Of a stretch of DNA of 64,000 bases, positions 35,023 to 44,658 are shown piece by piece (the first letter of the stretch is position 1; each line of letters opens with the position of its first letter). The position numbers and the translations under genes were made by a program. Below the pieces are notes generated by a model, which saw only the letters and a program-made list of their open reading frames with translations, searched no databases and was not told the DNA's origin. Origin of the DNA: Streptomyces tirandamycinicus. Its GTDB lineage: Bacteria; Actinomycetota; Actinomycetes; Streptomycetales; Streptomycetaceae. The stretch is taken from the NCBI RefSeq assembly GCF_003097515.1, contig NZ_CP029188.1:1789001-1853000 (forward strand), in the 5' to 3' direction.

Positions 35023-37914
35023 CTACGCCGGGACGATGTTCACCAGCTTCGGCGCCCGCACGATCACCTTGCGCACGCCGGCGCCGCCCAGCGCGGCGAC
35101 GACGGCGGGGTCGCCCACGGCCAGCGCCTCCAGTTCCGCGTCACCGATCGACGGGGAGACCTCCAGACGGGCCTTGACCTTGCCCTTGACCTGCACGACG
35201 CACGTCACGGTCTCGTCCACGACGTAGGCGGGGTCCGCCACCGGGAAGCCCTGGTGCACGACCGAGCCGGAGTGGCCCAGCCGGCGCCACAGTTCCTCGC
35301 CGATGTGCGGCGCCAGCGGGGCGACCAGCAGCACCAGGCGCTCCGCCACCGAGCGGGCGACCGGGCCGCCGGTCTTGGTCAGGTGGTTGTTCAGTTCGGT
35401 GATCTTGGCGATGGCGGTGTTGAAGCGCATCGCCTCCATGTCCTGGGCGACGCCGTCGATGGTCTTGTGCAGGGCGCGCAGGGTCGCCTCGTCCGGCTCC
35501 GCGTCCACGACGGTGACCTCGCCGGTCGTCTCGTCGACGATGTTGCGCCACAGTCGCTGCAGCAGCCGGTACTGGCCGACGACGGCGCGCGTGTCCCAGG
35601 GGCGGGAGACGTCCAGGGGGCCCATCGCCATCTCGTAGAGGCGCAGGGTGTCGGCACCGTACTCGGCGGCGATCTCGTCCGGGGTGACCGCGTTCTTCAG
35701 GGACTTGCCCATCTTGCCCAGCTCGCGCTTGACGGGCTCGCCGGCGTACACGTACCCGCCGTCGCGCTCCTCGACCTCGGCGGCGGGCACCGGGAAGCCG
35801 CGGGCGTCCCGGTAGACATGCGCCTGGATCATGCCCTGGTTGTAGAGCTTGTGGAACGGCTCGGCGGACGAGACGTGCCCCAGGTCGTACAGCACCTTGG
35901 ACCAGAAGCGGGCGTACAGCAGGTGCAGCACGGCGTGCTCGGCGCCGCCCACGTACAGGTCCACGCCGCCGTGCGGCTGCCCCTCGCGGGGGCCCATCCA
36001 GTACCGCTCGATGGCCGGGTCGACCAGCCGGTCTGCGTTGTGCGGGTCCAGGTAGCGCAGCTCGTACCAGCAGGAACCGGCCCAGTTCGGCATGGTGTTG
36101 GTCTCGCGGCGGTACCGCTTGACCCCGTCGCCCAGGTCCAGCTCGACGTCGACCCACTCCGCGTTGCGCGACAGCGGGGTCTCGGGCCGGGTGTCGGCGT
36201 CGTCCGGGTCGAAGGTGCGCGGCGAGTAGTCGTCGACCTCCGGCAGTTCCAGCGGCAGCATCGACTCGGGTAGCGCGTGGGCCACGCCGTCCTCGTCGTA
36301 GACGATCGGGAACGGCTCGCCCCAGTAGCGCTGCCGGCTGAACAGCCAGTCACGCAGCCGGAAGTTGACGGTCGCCTCGCCGATGCCCTTGGCCACCAGC
36401 CACTCGGTGATCTTCGCCTTGGCCTCGGCCACCTCCAGGCCGTCCAGGGAGATCTCGTCGTTGGAGGAGTTGATCGCCGGGCCCTGGCCGGTGAACGCCT
36501 CGCCCTCCCAGCCCTCCGGGGGCCGCACGGTGCGGACGATCGGGAGGCCGAACGCCTCGGCGAACTCCCAGTCGCGCTCGTCCTGGCCGGGGACGGCCAT
36601 GATCGCGCCGGTGCCGTAGCCCATCAGCACGTAGTCGGCCACGAAGACCGGGATACGGGCCCCGGTGACCGGGTTCACGGCGTAGGCGCCGGTGAAGACG
36701 CCGGTCTTGTCCTTGTGCTCGGTCTGGCGCTCGACGTCGCTCTTGGTCTGGGCCTGCTTGCGGTACTCGGCGACGGCCTCGGCGGGGGTGGCCGCGCCGC
36801 CGGTCCAGGCGTCCTTGCCCCGGGCCTCCTCCGGCCATTCGGCGGGCAGGACCGAGTCGATCAGGTCGTGCTCGGGCGCCAGCACCATGTAGGTGGCGCC
36901 GAACACGGTGTCCGGACGGGTGGTGAAGACGGTGACGCGGGCGCCGTCGTGGCCGTCGACGGTGAAGTCGATGCGTGCGCCCTCGCTGCGGCCGATCCAG
37001 TTGCGCTGCTGCAGCTTGATGGCCTCGGGCCAGTCCAGCGCGTCCAGGTCGTCCAGCAGCCGGTCGGCGTAGGCGGTGATCCGCATGTTCCACTGGCGCA
37101 GGTTGGCCTTGAAGACGGGGAAGTTGCCGCGCTCGGAACGGCCCTCGGCGGTGACCTCCTCGTTGGCCAGCACGGTGCCCAGTCCGGGACACCAGTTGAC
37201 CGGCGCGTCCGAGGCGTACGCCAGGCGGTGGCCGCCCAGGACGTCGGCGCGCTCGACGGCGCTCAGCTCACTCCAGGGGCGCCCGGAGGGGGTGGCGCGC
37301 TCGCCGCTCTCGAACCGGGCGACCAGGTCCTCGATCGGCCGGGCCCTGCCCGCGTCCTCGTCGTACCAGGAGTTGAAGATCTGCAGGAAGATCCACTGGG
37401 TCCACTTGTAGTAGTCCGGGTCGATCGTCGCGAACGACCGGCGCCTGTCGTGGCCGAGCCCCAGCCGGCGCAGCTGGGTCTTCATGTTCTCGATGTTGGC
37501 CTCGGTGGACACGCGCGGGTGCGTGCCCGTCTGCACCGCGTACTGCTCGGCGGGCAGGCCGAAGGCGTCGAAGCCCAGGGTGTGCAGCACGTTGTGGCCG
37601 GTCATCCGCTGGTACCGGGCGTAGACGTCGGTGGCGATGTAGCCCAGGGGGTGGCCGACGTGCAGGCCCGCGCCCGAGGGGTACGGGAACATGTCCATGA
37701 TGAACTTCTTGGGCCGCGCCACGACGTCGGCGTCGCCGGCCAGATCACCGCTCGGATTGGGCGCCTCGTACGTGCCGTCGGCCTCCCAGAAGTCCTGCCA
37801 GCGTGCCTCGATGTCGGCGGCCATGGCCGCCGTGTAGCGGTGGGATGCGGCCGCCTCGGCGGAGGGGGCTCCATCCGTGCCGGAGGCCACGGGGGAGGAA
37901 TTCTTCTCGCTCAT
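35023..37914 (-). CDS. leuS: Leucyl-tRNA synthetase
   Basis: A 963-residue class I synthetase, the usual actinobacterial length. The HIGH motif is HVGH in [12 protein letters not shown]; the KMSKS motif is KMGKS in [11 protein letters not shown]. The CP1 editing domain lies between. It charges tRNA-Leu in the cytoplasm. The ATG at 37914 (MSEKNSS) is preceded by an AAGGATC ribosome site; a longer frame would swallow the leader peptide and terminator. Regulation by leader-peptide attenuation is visible upstream. Confidence 0.97.
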   Translation of the reverse strand: MSEKNSSPVASGTDGAPSAEAAASHRYTAAMAADIEARWQDFWEADGTYEAPNPSGDLAGDADVVARPKKFIMDMFPYPSGAGLHVGHPLGYIATDVYARYQRMTGHNVLHTLGFDAFGLPAEQYAVQTGTHPRVSTEANIENMKTQLRRLGLGHDRRRSFATIDPDYYKWTQWIFLQIFNSWYDEDAGRARPIEDLVARFESGERATPSGRPWSELSAVERADVLGGHRLAYASDAPVNWCPGLGTVLANEEVTAEGRSERGNFPVFKANLRQWNMRITAYADRLLDDLDALDWPEAIKLQQRNWIGRSEGARIDFTVDGHDGARVTVFTTRPDTVFGATYMVLAPEHDLIDSVLPAEWPEEARGKDAWTGGAATPAEAVAEYRKQAQTKSDVERQTEHKDKTGVFTGAYAVNPVTGARIPVFVADYVLMGYGTGAIMAVPGQDERDWEFAEAFGLPIVRTVRPPEGWEGEAFTGQGPAINSSNDEISLDGLEVAEAKAKITEWLVAKGIGEATVNFRLRDWLFSRQRYWGEPFPIVYDEDGVAHALPESMLPLELPEVDDYSPRTFDPDDADTRPETPLSRNAEWVDVELDLGDGVKRYRRETNTMPNWAGSCWYELRYLDPHNADRLVDPAIERYWMGPREGQPHGGVDLYVGGAEHAVLHLLYARFWSKVLYDLGHVSSAEPFHKLYNQGMIQAHVYRDARGFPVPAAEVEERDGGYVYAGEPVKRELGKMGKSLKNAVTPDEIAAEYGADTLRLYEMAMGPLDVSRPWDTRAVVGQYRLLQRLWRNIVDETTGEVTVVDAEPDEATLRALHKTIDGVAQDMEAMRFNTAIAKITELNNHLTKTGGPVARSVAERLVLLVAPLAPHIGEELWRRLGHSGSVVHQGFPVADPAYVVDETVTCVVQVKGKVKARLEVSPSIGDAELEALAVGDPAVVAALGGAGVRKVIVRAPKLVNIVPA

Positions 37915-37962
37915 GATCCTTAAAGCTCCATCGATCGTCTCTGCCTGCGATTGCCTGAAACG

Positions 37963-37986
37963 AAAAATCCCCTCGCACAGGAGGGG
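37963..37986 (-). terminator. Attenuator terminator upstream of leuS
   Basis: On the minus strand CCCCTC-CTGTGC-GAGGGG is followed by ATTTTTCG. A second hairpin, CCGACCGG/CCGGTCGG, lies at about 38001-38025, and GCCGCGC in the leader-peptide end can pair with GCGCGGC just before the terminator. This gives mutually exclusive structures, as in classical attenuators. Confidence 0.85.
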
Positions 37987-38029
37987 ACGCCGCGCCGATT
38001 CCGACCGGGTGATCACCGGTCGGGACTGA

Positions 38030-38068
38030 TCAGCGCGGCTCGCTAAGCAGAAGGCGTACGGCACGCAT
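38030..38068 (-). CDS. leuS leader peptide, 12 residues, three consecutive Leu codons
   Basis: ATG CGT GCC GTA CGC CTT CTG CTT AGC GAG CCG CGC TGA encodes [12 protein letters not shown]. The three leucines in a row include two CTT codons, rare in this GC-rich genome. A TACCCT -10-like hexamer 6 bp upstream suggests a leaderless transcript. Low charged tRNA-Leu would stall the ribosome at the Leu codons and favour read-through into leuS. Too short for ordinary gene calling. Confidence 0.88.
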   Translation of the reverse strand: MRAVRLLLSEPR

Positions 38069-38074
38069 GGCGCC

Positions 38075-38080
38075 AGGGTA
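38075..38080 (-). promoter_or_regulatory. -10 region of the leuS transcript
   Basis: On the minus strand TACCCT, 6 bp before the leader-peptide ATG. Transcription would start at or next to that ATG. The -35 is weak. Confidence 0.65.
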
Positions 38081-38469
38081 CCGCAGGCCACCTCGCCGCC
38101 GCACAGAGTGTCCGCCTTCCGGGCACGGCCGGGGGACGGCGGAGGACCGGCGGAAACGCCGCCCGGCGACCGGGTGCGGAACCGGACCCCGAGGCCCCGG
38201 ATGTGCGGTTCGCCAGGCGTCCGCCGCTCCCGCGGAACGGCCTCCGGAAGGCCCCGGAGGACCGCCCGGTGCGCGGAGAACGTCGCCCACGGGCATGCAG
38301 AACCGTTTCGGACAGCCCGAGTTACTCGGCGTATCACCCCTATCCGGGGCAACCCCAGAGTCAGTTGTCGGCCAGGCTGACCACTAAACCTCGAAAACTC
38401 GTACCCATTGGTATGACGCCACTTAGAGTGCGACGACGGGACCGCTTTCCCGCACCATTCGGAGCCCCC

Positions 38470-40119
38470 ATGAACCCTCGTCGCAAGATCCGTTCGTCAC
38501 CCGGTGAACCGGGCATGAGCCGCCAGGCGCAGGGCGGACTGATCGCCGCCGCACTCGTGCTCATACCGCTGCTCGCCATCGCCGGCAACGATGCCTTCCG
38601 AACCGCACTGGACTTCACCACCGGCGTGCTGTCCCTGGTCTCCCTGACCGCATCGGTCGCCTGGGGCCTCATCGCCACCGACCGCGTGTTCCTCTCCACG
38701 CGCCACCGCCTGCTGGCCCAGGCCGTCCACAGAAGCACCGCCGTCGCCTCACTCGGTTTCCTGCTGCTGCACGCCACGGTCAAGGTGTCGCTCGGCCACG
38801 TCGAACTGCTCGGCGCCCTGGTGCCGTTCGGCCTCGGCATCACCGGCACGTCCGGGCTCATCGGCTTCGGCTCGCTCGCCGGCCTGCTGATGGTGGTGGC
38901 CGGCTCGACCGGCGCCGCGCGCAGCGCACTCGCGGGCAACGGCCGCTTCGCGGGACGCTGGCGGGCGCTGCACATGCTCGCGTACCCGGCCTGGTGCTTC
39001 GCTCTCGTGCACGGGCTCTACGCGGGTCGCCCCGCCGCCGGCTGGGTGATCGTCATGTACAGCCTGGCGCTGACCGGGGTCGCCGCCGCCGTGTCGCTGC
39101 GGCTGCTGCCGCGCCCGGTGAAGCGGCAGATCGTCGAGCGGATCATGAACCTGACCGGAGCGGCCCGCGACGTCCCCGGAGCCTCCGAGCAGAACGTGCG
39201 CGACATGACGTCGTCGCCCCTCCCCGGCGCGTCCGGCATCCCCCCGCAGCCCCAGGGCCGCTTCGAGCGCGAGTTCCCGCGCGGCGGCGCCGACCTCGGC
39301 GACCCGCCGGGGCGGCCGACGGGCCCGCCCCTGGGAACCCCGCTGGGCTCGCCGCTCGGCGCACCGCTGGGTCAGCAGCGCGGCGAGCCGCGCAGGCTCG
39401 CGGCGCCGTCCCCCCAGCTGTACGAGGCCACCCAGCAGCTCGGCAGCACGGCATCGGACCTGCTGTCCGAGCCGGCCGCGGGGGCGTTCCCCGGCGCCGT
39501 CCCGGCGGCGGGCGGGCCGCTGTCCGGCGACGGGCCCGGTACGGGGATCTCCGCCGCCTACCGCGCGGTCTCCCGGGCGGGCGACGCCGGCCCGCGTTCC
39601 GGAGCGCCCACCGCGCCGCACGGCCGATCCCGGGACGACGTGCCGTACGCCGAGCGCATCCCGATGACCGAGGAGCTGCCGGTCGTCCCCGACGACCCCG
39701 CACCCCGACCGGCGAGCTGGCCGACGCCCTCGCCGCCACCGCCGGCCCAGGCCTTCCCGCAGCCGCCCGCGGCCTCTCCCAACGGCCCCGACACCACCCA
39801 CGGCCTCAGCGACCCCGACACCCCCCACGGCCTCAACAGCCTCAACGGCCTCAACGGCTCCAACGACCCCTTCGGCCCCTACGCGCCCTACGGCACCACA
39901 GCGGCCCCCGCGTACGGCGAGCCCTACGCGGCGCCGTCCGGCACCGGCTACGACCCCGCGTCCCCGTTCGGTGCCTCCGGCGCCCCGGACCACTACGACG
40001 GCCCCCCGCCCGCCGAGCCCTTCCAGGACTCGTTCGGCGACACCCTGCCGCCGCCCGGACCGCTGTATCCGCCGACGGCAGGGGAACCCTGGAACGCACC
40101 CGCAGGAGAACGACCGTGA
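38470..40119 (+). CDS. Ferric-reductase-like haem membrane protein with long disordered tail
   Basis: A 549-residue protein. The first ~215 residues form about six helices with paired histidines H87/H101 and H168/H181, spaced 14 and 13 apart, as in two-haem ferric reductase/NOX/MsrQ-type cores. No FAD or NAD(P)H domain follows; instead there is a ~330-residue Pro/Gly/Ala-rich tail, with runs such as [16 protein letters not shown] and [19 protein letters not shown]. Its reductase partner is likely the coupled downstream NuoF-like gene. The ATG at 38470 has GGAG 5 bp upstream. Confidence 0.85.
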   Translation: MNPRRKIRSSPGEPGMSRQAQGGLIAAALVLIPLLAIAGNDAFRTALDFTTGVLSLVSLTASVAWGLIATDRVFLSTRHRLLAQAVHRSTAVASLGFLLLHATVKVSLGHVELLGALVPFGLGITGTSGLIGFGSLAGLLMVVAGSTGAARSALAGNGRFAGRWRALHMLAYPAWCFALVHGLYAGRPAAGWVIVMYSLALTGVAAAVSLRLLPRPVKRQIVERIMNLTGAARDVPGASEQNVRDMTSSPLPGASGIPPQPQGRFEREFPRGGADLGDPPGRPTGPPLGTPLGSPLGAPLGQQRGEPRRLAAPSPQLYEATQQLGSTASDLLSEPAAGAFPGAVPAAGGPLSGDGPGTGISAAYRAVSRAGDAGPRSGAPTAPHGRSRDDVPYAERIPMTEELPVVPDDPAPRPASWPTPSPPPPAQAFPQPPAASPNGPDTTHGLSDPDTPHGLNSLNGLNGSNDPFGPYAPYGTTAAPAYGEPYAAPSGTGYDPASPFGASGAPDHYDGPPPAEPFQDSFGDTLPPPGPLYPPTAGEPWNAPAGERP

Positions 40120-41702
40120 ACGCCCCGCTACCCGATGTCCCCGAGGTCCGCGTCGTCGGCCTGCCCCAGCTCACGCAGGGATTCGACCTGGTCGAGCGCC
40201 TCGACCTGGCCATGCACCTGAAGGTGCACGGCCCGCTCGAGCCCATGAGCGGCGAGCGGCTGGCCCAGCTGGCCGAGAACATCTCGCTGCGCGGCCGCGG
40301 CGGCGCGGGCTTCCCGTTCGCCCAGAAGCTGCGGGCCGTGGCGAAGGCCGCCATCCGGCGCGGCGTGCGGCCCGTGGTGGTGATCAACGCCAGTGAGGAC
40401 GAGCCCGCCTGCCGCAAGGACACGGTGATGGTCAACCGGGCGCCCCACCTGATCCTGGACGGCGCGCTGCTCGCCGCCGAGGCGCTGGGCGCGCGGACCC
40501 TGATCGTCGCGGTGACCCGCAACTCCACGGAGGTCTCCATCCGGGCGGCGCTGGCCGAGCGCGGCCTGTCCGACCGGCGGGGGCAGCAGCTGCGCGCGCG
40601 GGTGCAGCGCAACCCCGAGCGCATGGTTTCCGGCGAGGCGTCGGCGATCATCAGGGCCATCAACGGCGGCCCCGCGCTGCCTCCCGGGCGCCGTGAGCGT
40701 GCCGCCGAGTCCGGTGTGGCGGGGGCGCCGACGCTGCTGTCCAACGCGGAGACCTTCGCGCAGCTCGCCGTGGCCGCCAGGATCGGGGCCCGCCGGTACG
40801 GCCACACGGGCCTGGAGAACGAGCCGGGCACGGTGATGCTGACGGTCTCCGGGGCGGTGGCGCGTCCCATGGTGATCGAGGTGCCGACCGGAGTGCCGAT
40901 GCGGTACGTGCTGCAGCTCGCCGGGGCCCCGCCGGTTCCCCAGGGCGTGCTGACCGGCGGCTACCACGGCAACTGGATCGACGCCGCCGCCACCCACGAG
41001 GCCGTGATCTCCCGGGAGTCGCTGGCCAATGTGGGCGGGGCGCTCGGCGCCGGCGCGATCCTCCCGATCGGTCAGGAGACCTGCCCGCTGGGTGAGGCGC
41101 AGCGCGTGGCCAACTGGCTCGCGGCCGAGACCGCGGGCCAGTGCGGTCCGTGCAAGCTCGGTCTGCCCGCGGCGGCCGGCGGCCTGTCGGACGTGATCAA
41201 CGGCGGCGGGCCGGCCGCCCTGGAAGCGCTGCGCGAGGTGACGCAGGCGGTCAAGGGCCGCGGGGCGTGCAAGCACCCCGACGGCTCCGCCCGGTTCTTC
41301 TCCTCGACCCTGTCGGCGTTCACGGACGACCTGGCCGCGCACGTCCTGCACGGCGGCTGCGGCCGGGAGACGGTCGGTGTGCTGCCGCTGCCCGGTCCCG
41401 TCGGCCAGGAGGCGCAGGAGTCCATCCCGAGCGGTGAGAAGCTCGCGGTGGACTGGACCCTGTGCCAGGGCCACGGGATCTGCGCGGAGATCGTGCCGGA
41501 GCTGATCCGCATGGGCGCCGACGGCTACCCCTCCGTGGCGGAGGCGGCGGTTCCGATCCACCTGCAGGGTCGCGCGCAGCGGGCCGTGCGCCGTTGTCCC
41601 GCGCTGGCGCTGCGCATCGAGCAGGCACCGGCCGCACGCGGCGGGAAGCCGGCCCTGCCGCCGGGCGGTGACCGCAAGGCGCTGGGCAGCGGCCGGGGTT
41701 GA
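40116..41702 (+). CDS. NuoF-like flavoprotein fused to a C-terminal ferredoxin
   Basis: A 528-residue protein. The NuoF core (1-400) has GRGGAGFPFAQK (FMN/NADH), INASEDEPACRKD and SLBB-like segments. The usual four cluster cysteines (ESCGxCxPC and later FC) appear as A340, C343, C346 and C385, so one ligand is missing. A C-terminal ferredoxin domain (about 440-505) has C450, C456 and C494-P, the pattern of a 3Fe-4S ferredoxin. Likely role: NAD(P)H oxidation and electron transfer to the membrane haem protein. The GTG overlaps the upstream stop as GTGA and has AGGAG. Confidence 0.85.
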   Translation: MNAPLPDVPEVRVVGLPQLTQGFDLVERLDLAMHLKVHGPLEPMSGERLAQLAENISLRGRGGAGFPFAQKLRAVAKAAIRRGVRPVVVINASEDEPACRKDTVMVNRAPHLILDGALLAAEALGARTLIVAVTRNSTEVSIRAALAERGLSDRRGQQLRARVQRNPERMVSGEASAIIRAINGGPALPPGRRERAAESGVAGAPTLLSNAETFAQLAVAARIGARRYGHTGLENEPGTVMLTVSGAVARPMVIEVPTGVPMRYVLQLAGAPPVPQGVLTGGYHGNWIDAAATHEAVISRESLANVGGALGAGAILPIGQETCPLGEAQRVANWLAAETAGQCGPCKLGLPAAAGGLSDVINGGGPAALEALREVTQAVKGRGACKHPDGSARFFSSTLSAFTDDLAAHVLHGGCGRETVGVLPLPGPVGQEAQESIPSGEKLAVDWTLCQGHGICAEIVPELIRMGADGYPSVAEAAVPIHLQGRAQRAVRRCPALALRIEQAPAARGGKPALPPGGDRKALGSGRG

Positions 41703-41711
41703 CACACGAAG

Positions 41712-41737
41712 GAGGGCCATCCGATCGGATGGCCCTC
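41712..41737. terminator. 26-bp perfect palindrome between convergent genes
   Basis: An 11-bp stem of GAGGGCCATCC with a GATC turn and its complement. It lies 9 bp after the NuoF-like stop and 24 bp from the 3' end of the tRNA on the other strand. A bidirectional terminator. Confidence 0.85.
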
Positions 41738-41760
41738 AGGTGTGCTCTGACGAGCTGCTG

Positions 41761-41833
<73 letters not shown>

Positions 41834-41883
41834 TTGCTGTCCGCCGCTTCGTTCCCGGGGTCTCCCCCGCGGCGACACGGAGA

Positions 41884-41889
41884 ACATTA
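41884..41889 (-). promoter_or_regulatory. -10 of the first tRNA-Ala gene
   Basis: TAATGT on the minus strand, about 50 bp upstream of the mature 5' end. TGGTGG lies 18 bp further upstream as a weak -35. Confidence 0.55.
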
Positions 41890-42368
41890 CACGGTCCCCC
41901 CGGTGGTCCACCAAATCCTTTCCGGTCCACCTCGGTACAGGCGGCGACGTCCGACGTGGTGACTGTGGCTGTGACGGTGCCGGCGGCCGTGATCGTGATG
42001 GCGGCCGTGCCCGTGCCGGCCTCGGTCTCGCCGCCGCGATCACACCCACACCCGCGCTGCCCACCCCGCTCGCGCCGGTATCCGGACCTGCCGGCGGCGG
42101 CCCGCACGGTCACGGTCCGCCGGGGAACGGTCGCCGTGCGCCGGGGACCGGTCGCGGCCCGCGGTGCCGGGCCGGTCTTCCACTGGTACGCGCTGCGGTG
42201 GAGCCCACGGCCGGGACGGCCCGAACCCGCCCCGCTCCCGGGCGAGATGACGCCGCACGCCCCGCACGCCCCGCACGCGCTGCTCGCCGTCGGCGTACCG
42301 GCCGGGACCGCGGCAGGCGGGCCCCGTGCGCGGGAGCGCCGGGCCCTCGTGACGGAGCAGCGGGAGCG
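41890..42368. other. Gap between tRNA-Ala and the first zinc-ribbon gene
   Basis: About 480 bp. GC-rich with short direct repeats (GTGACTGTGGCTGTGACGGTG, CCCCGCACG runs). No coding sequence or RNA is supported on either strand. Confidence 0.5.
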
Positions 42369-42605
42369 TCAGGCCCTCGCGAAGGAGTAGAAGCGTTTCA
42401 GCGTGCAGTGCTCGTCGAGCAGCCGTCCGTAGATCGGCTCCCCCTCGAGCTCACGGTAGGTCTCGATGGGGTCGCCTTTTATGATCAGCGCACGCGCGCA
42501 CTCCTCGCACCAGTACTGGTACTCGGGGTTGACCGGGTCCATGTCCCGGACGATCGGCGTGCCGCTGCCGCACCAGTCGCACTTCCTCCGGTGTGCACCC
42601 ATCAT
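42369..42605 (-). CDS. Small CxxC zinc-binding-like protein A
   Basis: A 78-residue protein. CDWC (residues 9-12) and CEEC (33-36) form a CxxC-CxxC pair, a probable zinc ribbon. The tail (EPIYGRLLDEHCTLKRFYSFARA) has a further Cys. No family name is recognised; it is probably a conserved actinobacterial protein. The ATG at 42605 follows immediately after the stop of protein B (TGAATG) with GGAG four bases earlier, so the two are co-translated. Confidence 0.75.
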   Translation of the reverse strand: MMGAHRRKCDWCGSGTPIVRDMDPVNPEYQYWCEECARALIIKGDPIETYRELEGEPIYGRLLDEHCTLKRFYSFARA

Positions 42606-42767
42606 TCAGCTCCAGCTGTGGCCGCAGGCGGTGCACACGTACGAGATACCTCCATTGTCGCCGAGGACTTGGGCAACGTGGGACGAACCACAGGAGGGGC
42701 AGCTGAGGTGAGCACGGGCTTCGGCAGCGAGGAGCCGGTCGTCGTCCTCGTCGCCGCCTCCGGGCAT
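42606..42767 (-). CDS. Small zinc-ribbon protein B
   Basis: A 53-residue protein. CPSCGSSHVAQ and CTACGHSWS at residues 25-52 form a classic CPxCG-type zinc ribbon, preceded by an acidic N-terminus (GGGDEDDDR). The ATG at 42767 has a GGGAGGGAGAGG-type purine tract upstream; an ATG 27 bases further upstream is less well placed. Probably co-transcribed with protein A. It is below the length that automatic calling usually accepts. Confidence 0.7.
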   Translation of the reverse strand: MPGGGDEDDDRLLAAEARAHLSCPSCGSSHVAQVLGDNGGISYVCTACGHSWS

Positions 42768-42924
42768 CGCCTCTCCCTCCCGTCCAGGCTTCATCCCCCT
42801 TCAGCCGTCCCGATTCTGCCATGGCGGGGCGAGGGGGTCATCGGCGTCGGCGAACCCGTGCCGCCGTCGTTCCGGAGATCGCCGCGGCCGTCGGGCGAGG
42901 GCACCCGGCGAGGCCCGGAAACAC

Positions 42925-42956
42925 GAAATCCCGCCCCCCTGTGGGGACGGGATTTT
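42925..42956. terminator. Terminator of the second tRNA-Ala gene
   Basis: AAATCCCG-C-CCCC pairs with GGGG-A-CGGGATTT (one mismatch). The minus-strand side ends in a short AT run. It lies 42 bp beyond the tRNA 3' end. Confidence 0.75.
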
Positions 42957-42997
42957 CATGACGGCGATGATGCCTGTGAAGCCGATGATGATGCTTG

Positions 42998-43070
<73 letters not shown>

Positions 43071-43106
43071 TTGCGTTCTTCGCGCTCCGCGCTGCGAACA
43101 AGAAGA

Positions 43107-43112
43107 ACCTTA
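43107..43112 (-). promoter_or_regulatory. -10 of the second tRNA-Ala gene
   Basis: TAAGGT on the minus strand, about 37 bp upstream of the mature 5' end. The -35 is unclear. Confidence 0.5.
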
Positions 43113-43407
43113 GCCTGTGACCAGCCGGAAAGTGAAATCGGCCGGTCCCGGGCCGTCCGCCCGCCCCCGGCGGATCCGGGCCGCCACCCGCGCCTGCCGG
43201 GCCGCTCCGGGACCGGGGGCCGGCGGTACGCCGCGGCAGAGGTCCCGCGTGCGTCTGCGGAAGGTCCCGGCGCGCCGGCGCGGAGGCCCCCCGTGCACCT
43301 GCGGACGGCCCCGGTGCGTCCGCGGACGGTGGAGCCCGGCCCCGGCCCGAAGGGCTCCGGGCACCCCTGCGGGAGCGCGGTGCCCCGGGCCCCGCCCCGC
43401 GGCACGG
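43113..43407. repeat. Degenerate ~30-bp repeat upstream of tRNA-Ala
   Basis: At about 43248-43335 units resembling GTGCGTCTGCGGA-GGTCCCGG recur three times. The gap to the histidine phosphatase stop has no supported gene. Confidence 0.6.
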
Positions 43408-44067
43408 TCAGTCGTCGTCGCCGAGCACCGGCTCCGGGAGCGTGCCCGCGTTGTGCTCCAGCAGGCGCCAGCCCCTGGCACCCTCTCCCAGGACGGACCA
43501 GGAGCAGTTGGCGAGGCCGCCCAGGCTCTCCCAGTGCCGGGCCTCGAGACCCAGCAGCCTGCCGATCGTCGTGCGGATGGTGCCGCCGTGGCTCACCACG
43601 ACCAGCGTGCCGCCGTCGGGCAGCTTGTCGGCGTGGCGCAGCACGACGGGTGCGGCCCGGTCGGCGACCTCGGTCTCCAGCTCACCGCCGCCGCGGCGCA
43701 CGGGCTCACCGCGCTTCCAGGCGGCGTACTCGTCGCCGTGCCGCTCGACGATCTCCTCATGGGTCAGCCCCTGCCACACGCCCGCGTACGTCTCGCGCAG
43801 TGCGGAGTCACGGGTCACCGGATGGCCGGTGATCGAGGCGAGCTCGTCGGCCGTCTTCGCCGCCCGCCTGAGGTCCGAGCTGATGATCGCGTCCGGCTTC
43901 AGCGAGGCCAGCAGCCGGGCGGACCGCCGGGCCTGGCCGACGCCGGTCTCGGTCAACTCGATGTCCGTGGAACCCTGGAACCGGCGTTCGAGGTTCCAGG
44001 CGGTCTGGCCGTGCCGCCACAGGACGATGCGGCGGCCTCGGCCCTGGCCGGTGTCGCTGCGGCTCAG
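43408..44067 (-). CDS. Histidine phosphatase (phosphoglycerate mutase-like), apparent CTG start
   Basis: A 219-residue protein. The catalytic RHG is in VLWRHGQTAWN (residues 15-25), the second His is in VVSHGGTIRTTIG, and SSDLRRAAKTA is typical. The family removes phosphate from sugars, nucleotides or glucosyl-3-phosphoglycerate. The first in-frame ATG/GTG/TTG lies after the catalytic His, so the true start must be earlier. The only candidate in the short open stretch is a CTG at 44067, overlapping the rsfS stop as CTGA. It is coupled to rsfS. Confidence 0.88.
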   Translation of the reverse strand: MSRSDTGQGRGRRIVLWRHGQTAWNLERRFQGSTDIELTETGVGQARRSARLLASLKPDAIISSDLRRAAKTADELASITGHPVTRDSALRETYAGVWQGLTHEEIVERHGDEYAAWKRGEPVRRGGGELETEVADRAAPVVLRHADKLPDGGTLVVVSHGGTIRTTIGRLLGLEARHWESLGGLANCSWSVLGEGARGWRLLEHNAGTLPEPVLGDDD

Positions 44068-44504
44068 CTCAGCTCACCGTCCGATCCGCTGCCGTCGCCG
44101 GTGAGCCTGGCGTGCTCCTCTGCCTTGCCCCTGGTCTTCACGGCGTCCTCGGGCAGCGGAAGCTCCGGGCAGTCCTTCCAAAGCCGCTCCAGGGCGTAGA
44201 AGACCCGCTCCTCGCTGTGCTGGACGTGGACCACGATGTCGACGTAGTCGAGCAGGATCCAGCGCGCGTCACGGTCGCCCTCGCGGCGCACCGGCTTGGC
44301 GCCCAGCTCCTTGAGCAGCTTCTCCTCGATCTCGTCCACGATCGACTTGACCTGGCGGTCGCTCGGGGCGGAGGCGAGGAGGAATGCGTCGGTGATCGAC
44401 AGCACATCGCTGACGTCGTAGGCGATGATGTCGTGCGCGAGCTTGTCCGCGGCCGCCTGGGCGGCGACGTTGATGAGCTCGAGGGAACGGTCCGTAGCGG
44501 TCAC
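44064..44504 (-). CDS. rsfS: Ribosomal silencing factor RsfS
   Basis: A 146-residue member of the RsfS/YbeB/iojap family. SITDAFLLASAPSDRQVKSI, WILLDYVDIVVHV and FYALERLWKDCPEL are hallmarks. It binds L14 and blocks subunit joining under starvation. The GTG at 44504 is the start. The C-terminal tail is extended. It lies in the conserved nadD-LCP-rsfS-phosphatase cluster. Confidence 0.95.
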   Translation of the reverse strand: MTATDRSLELINVAAQAAADKLAHDIIAYDVSDVLSITDAFLLASAPSDRQVKSIVDEIEEKLLKELGAKPVRREGDRDARWILLDYVDIVVHVQHSEERVFYALERLWKDCPELPLPEDAVKTRGKAEEHARLTGDGSGSDGELS

Positions 44505-44658
44505 AAGCAGGCTTTCGTCGGCGGTCTGGGCCCTTACAGGGTCTCACGGACCGCCGACAGCCCACGCGGCAATTGATCGCGGGCAGCGCTCAGCCGCCCG
44601 CGCCCCGCCGGACCGCCGGTACGGGCCGGAGGGACGCACGGCCCGGACGACCCGCCGG

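Noticed and set aside
37914..38090. T-box riboswitch upstream of leuS
   Set aside because: No T-box core sequence was seen; the leader peptide with Leu codons explains the region better.
38203..38469. N-terminal extension of the ferric-reductase-like protein
   Set aside because: It has no ribosome site and its sequence is Arg/Pro-rich; the ATG at 38470 with GGAG fits far better.
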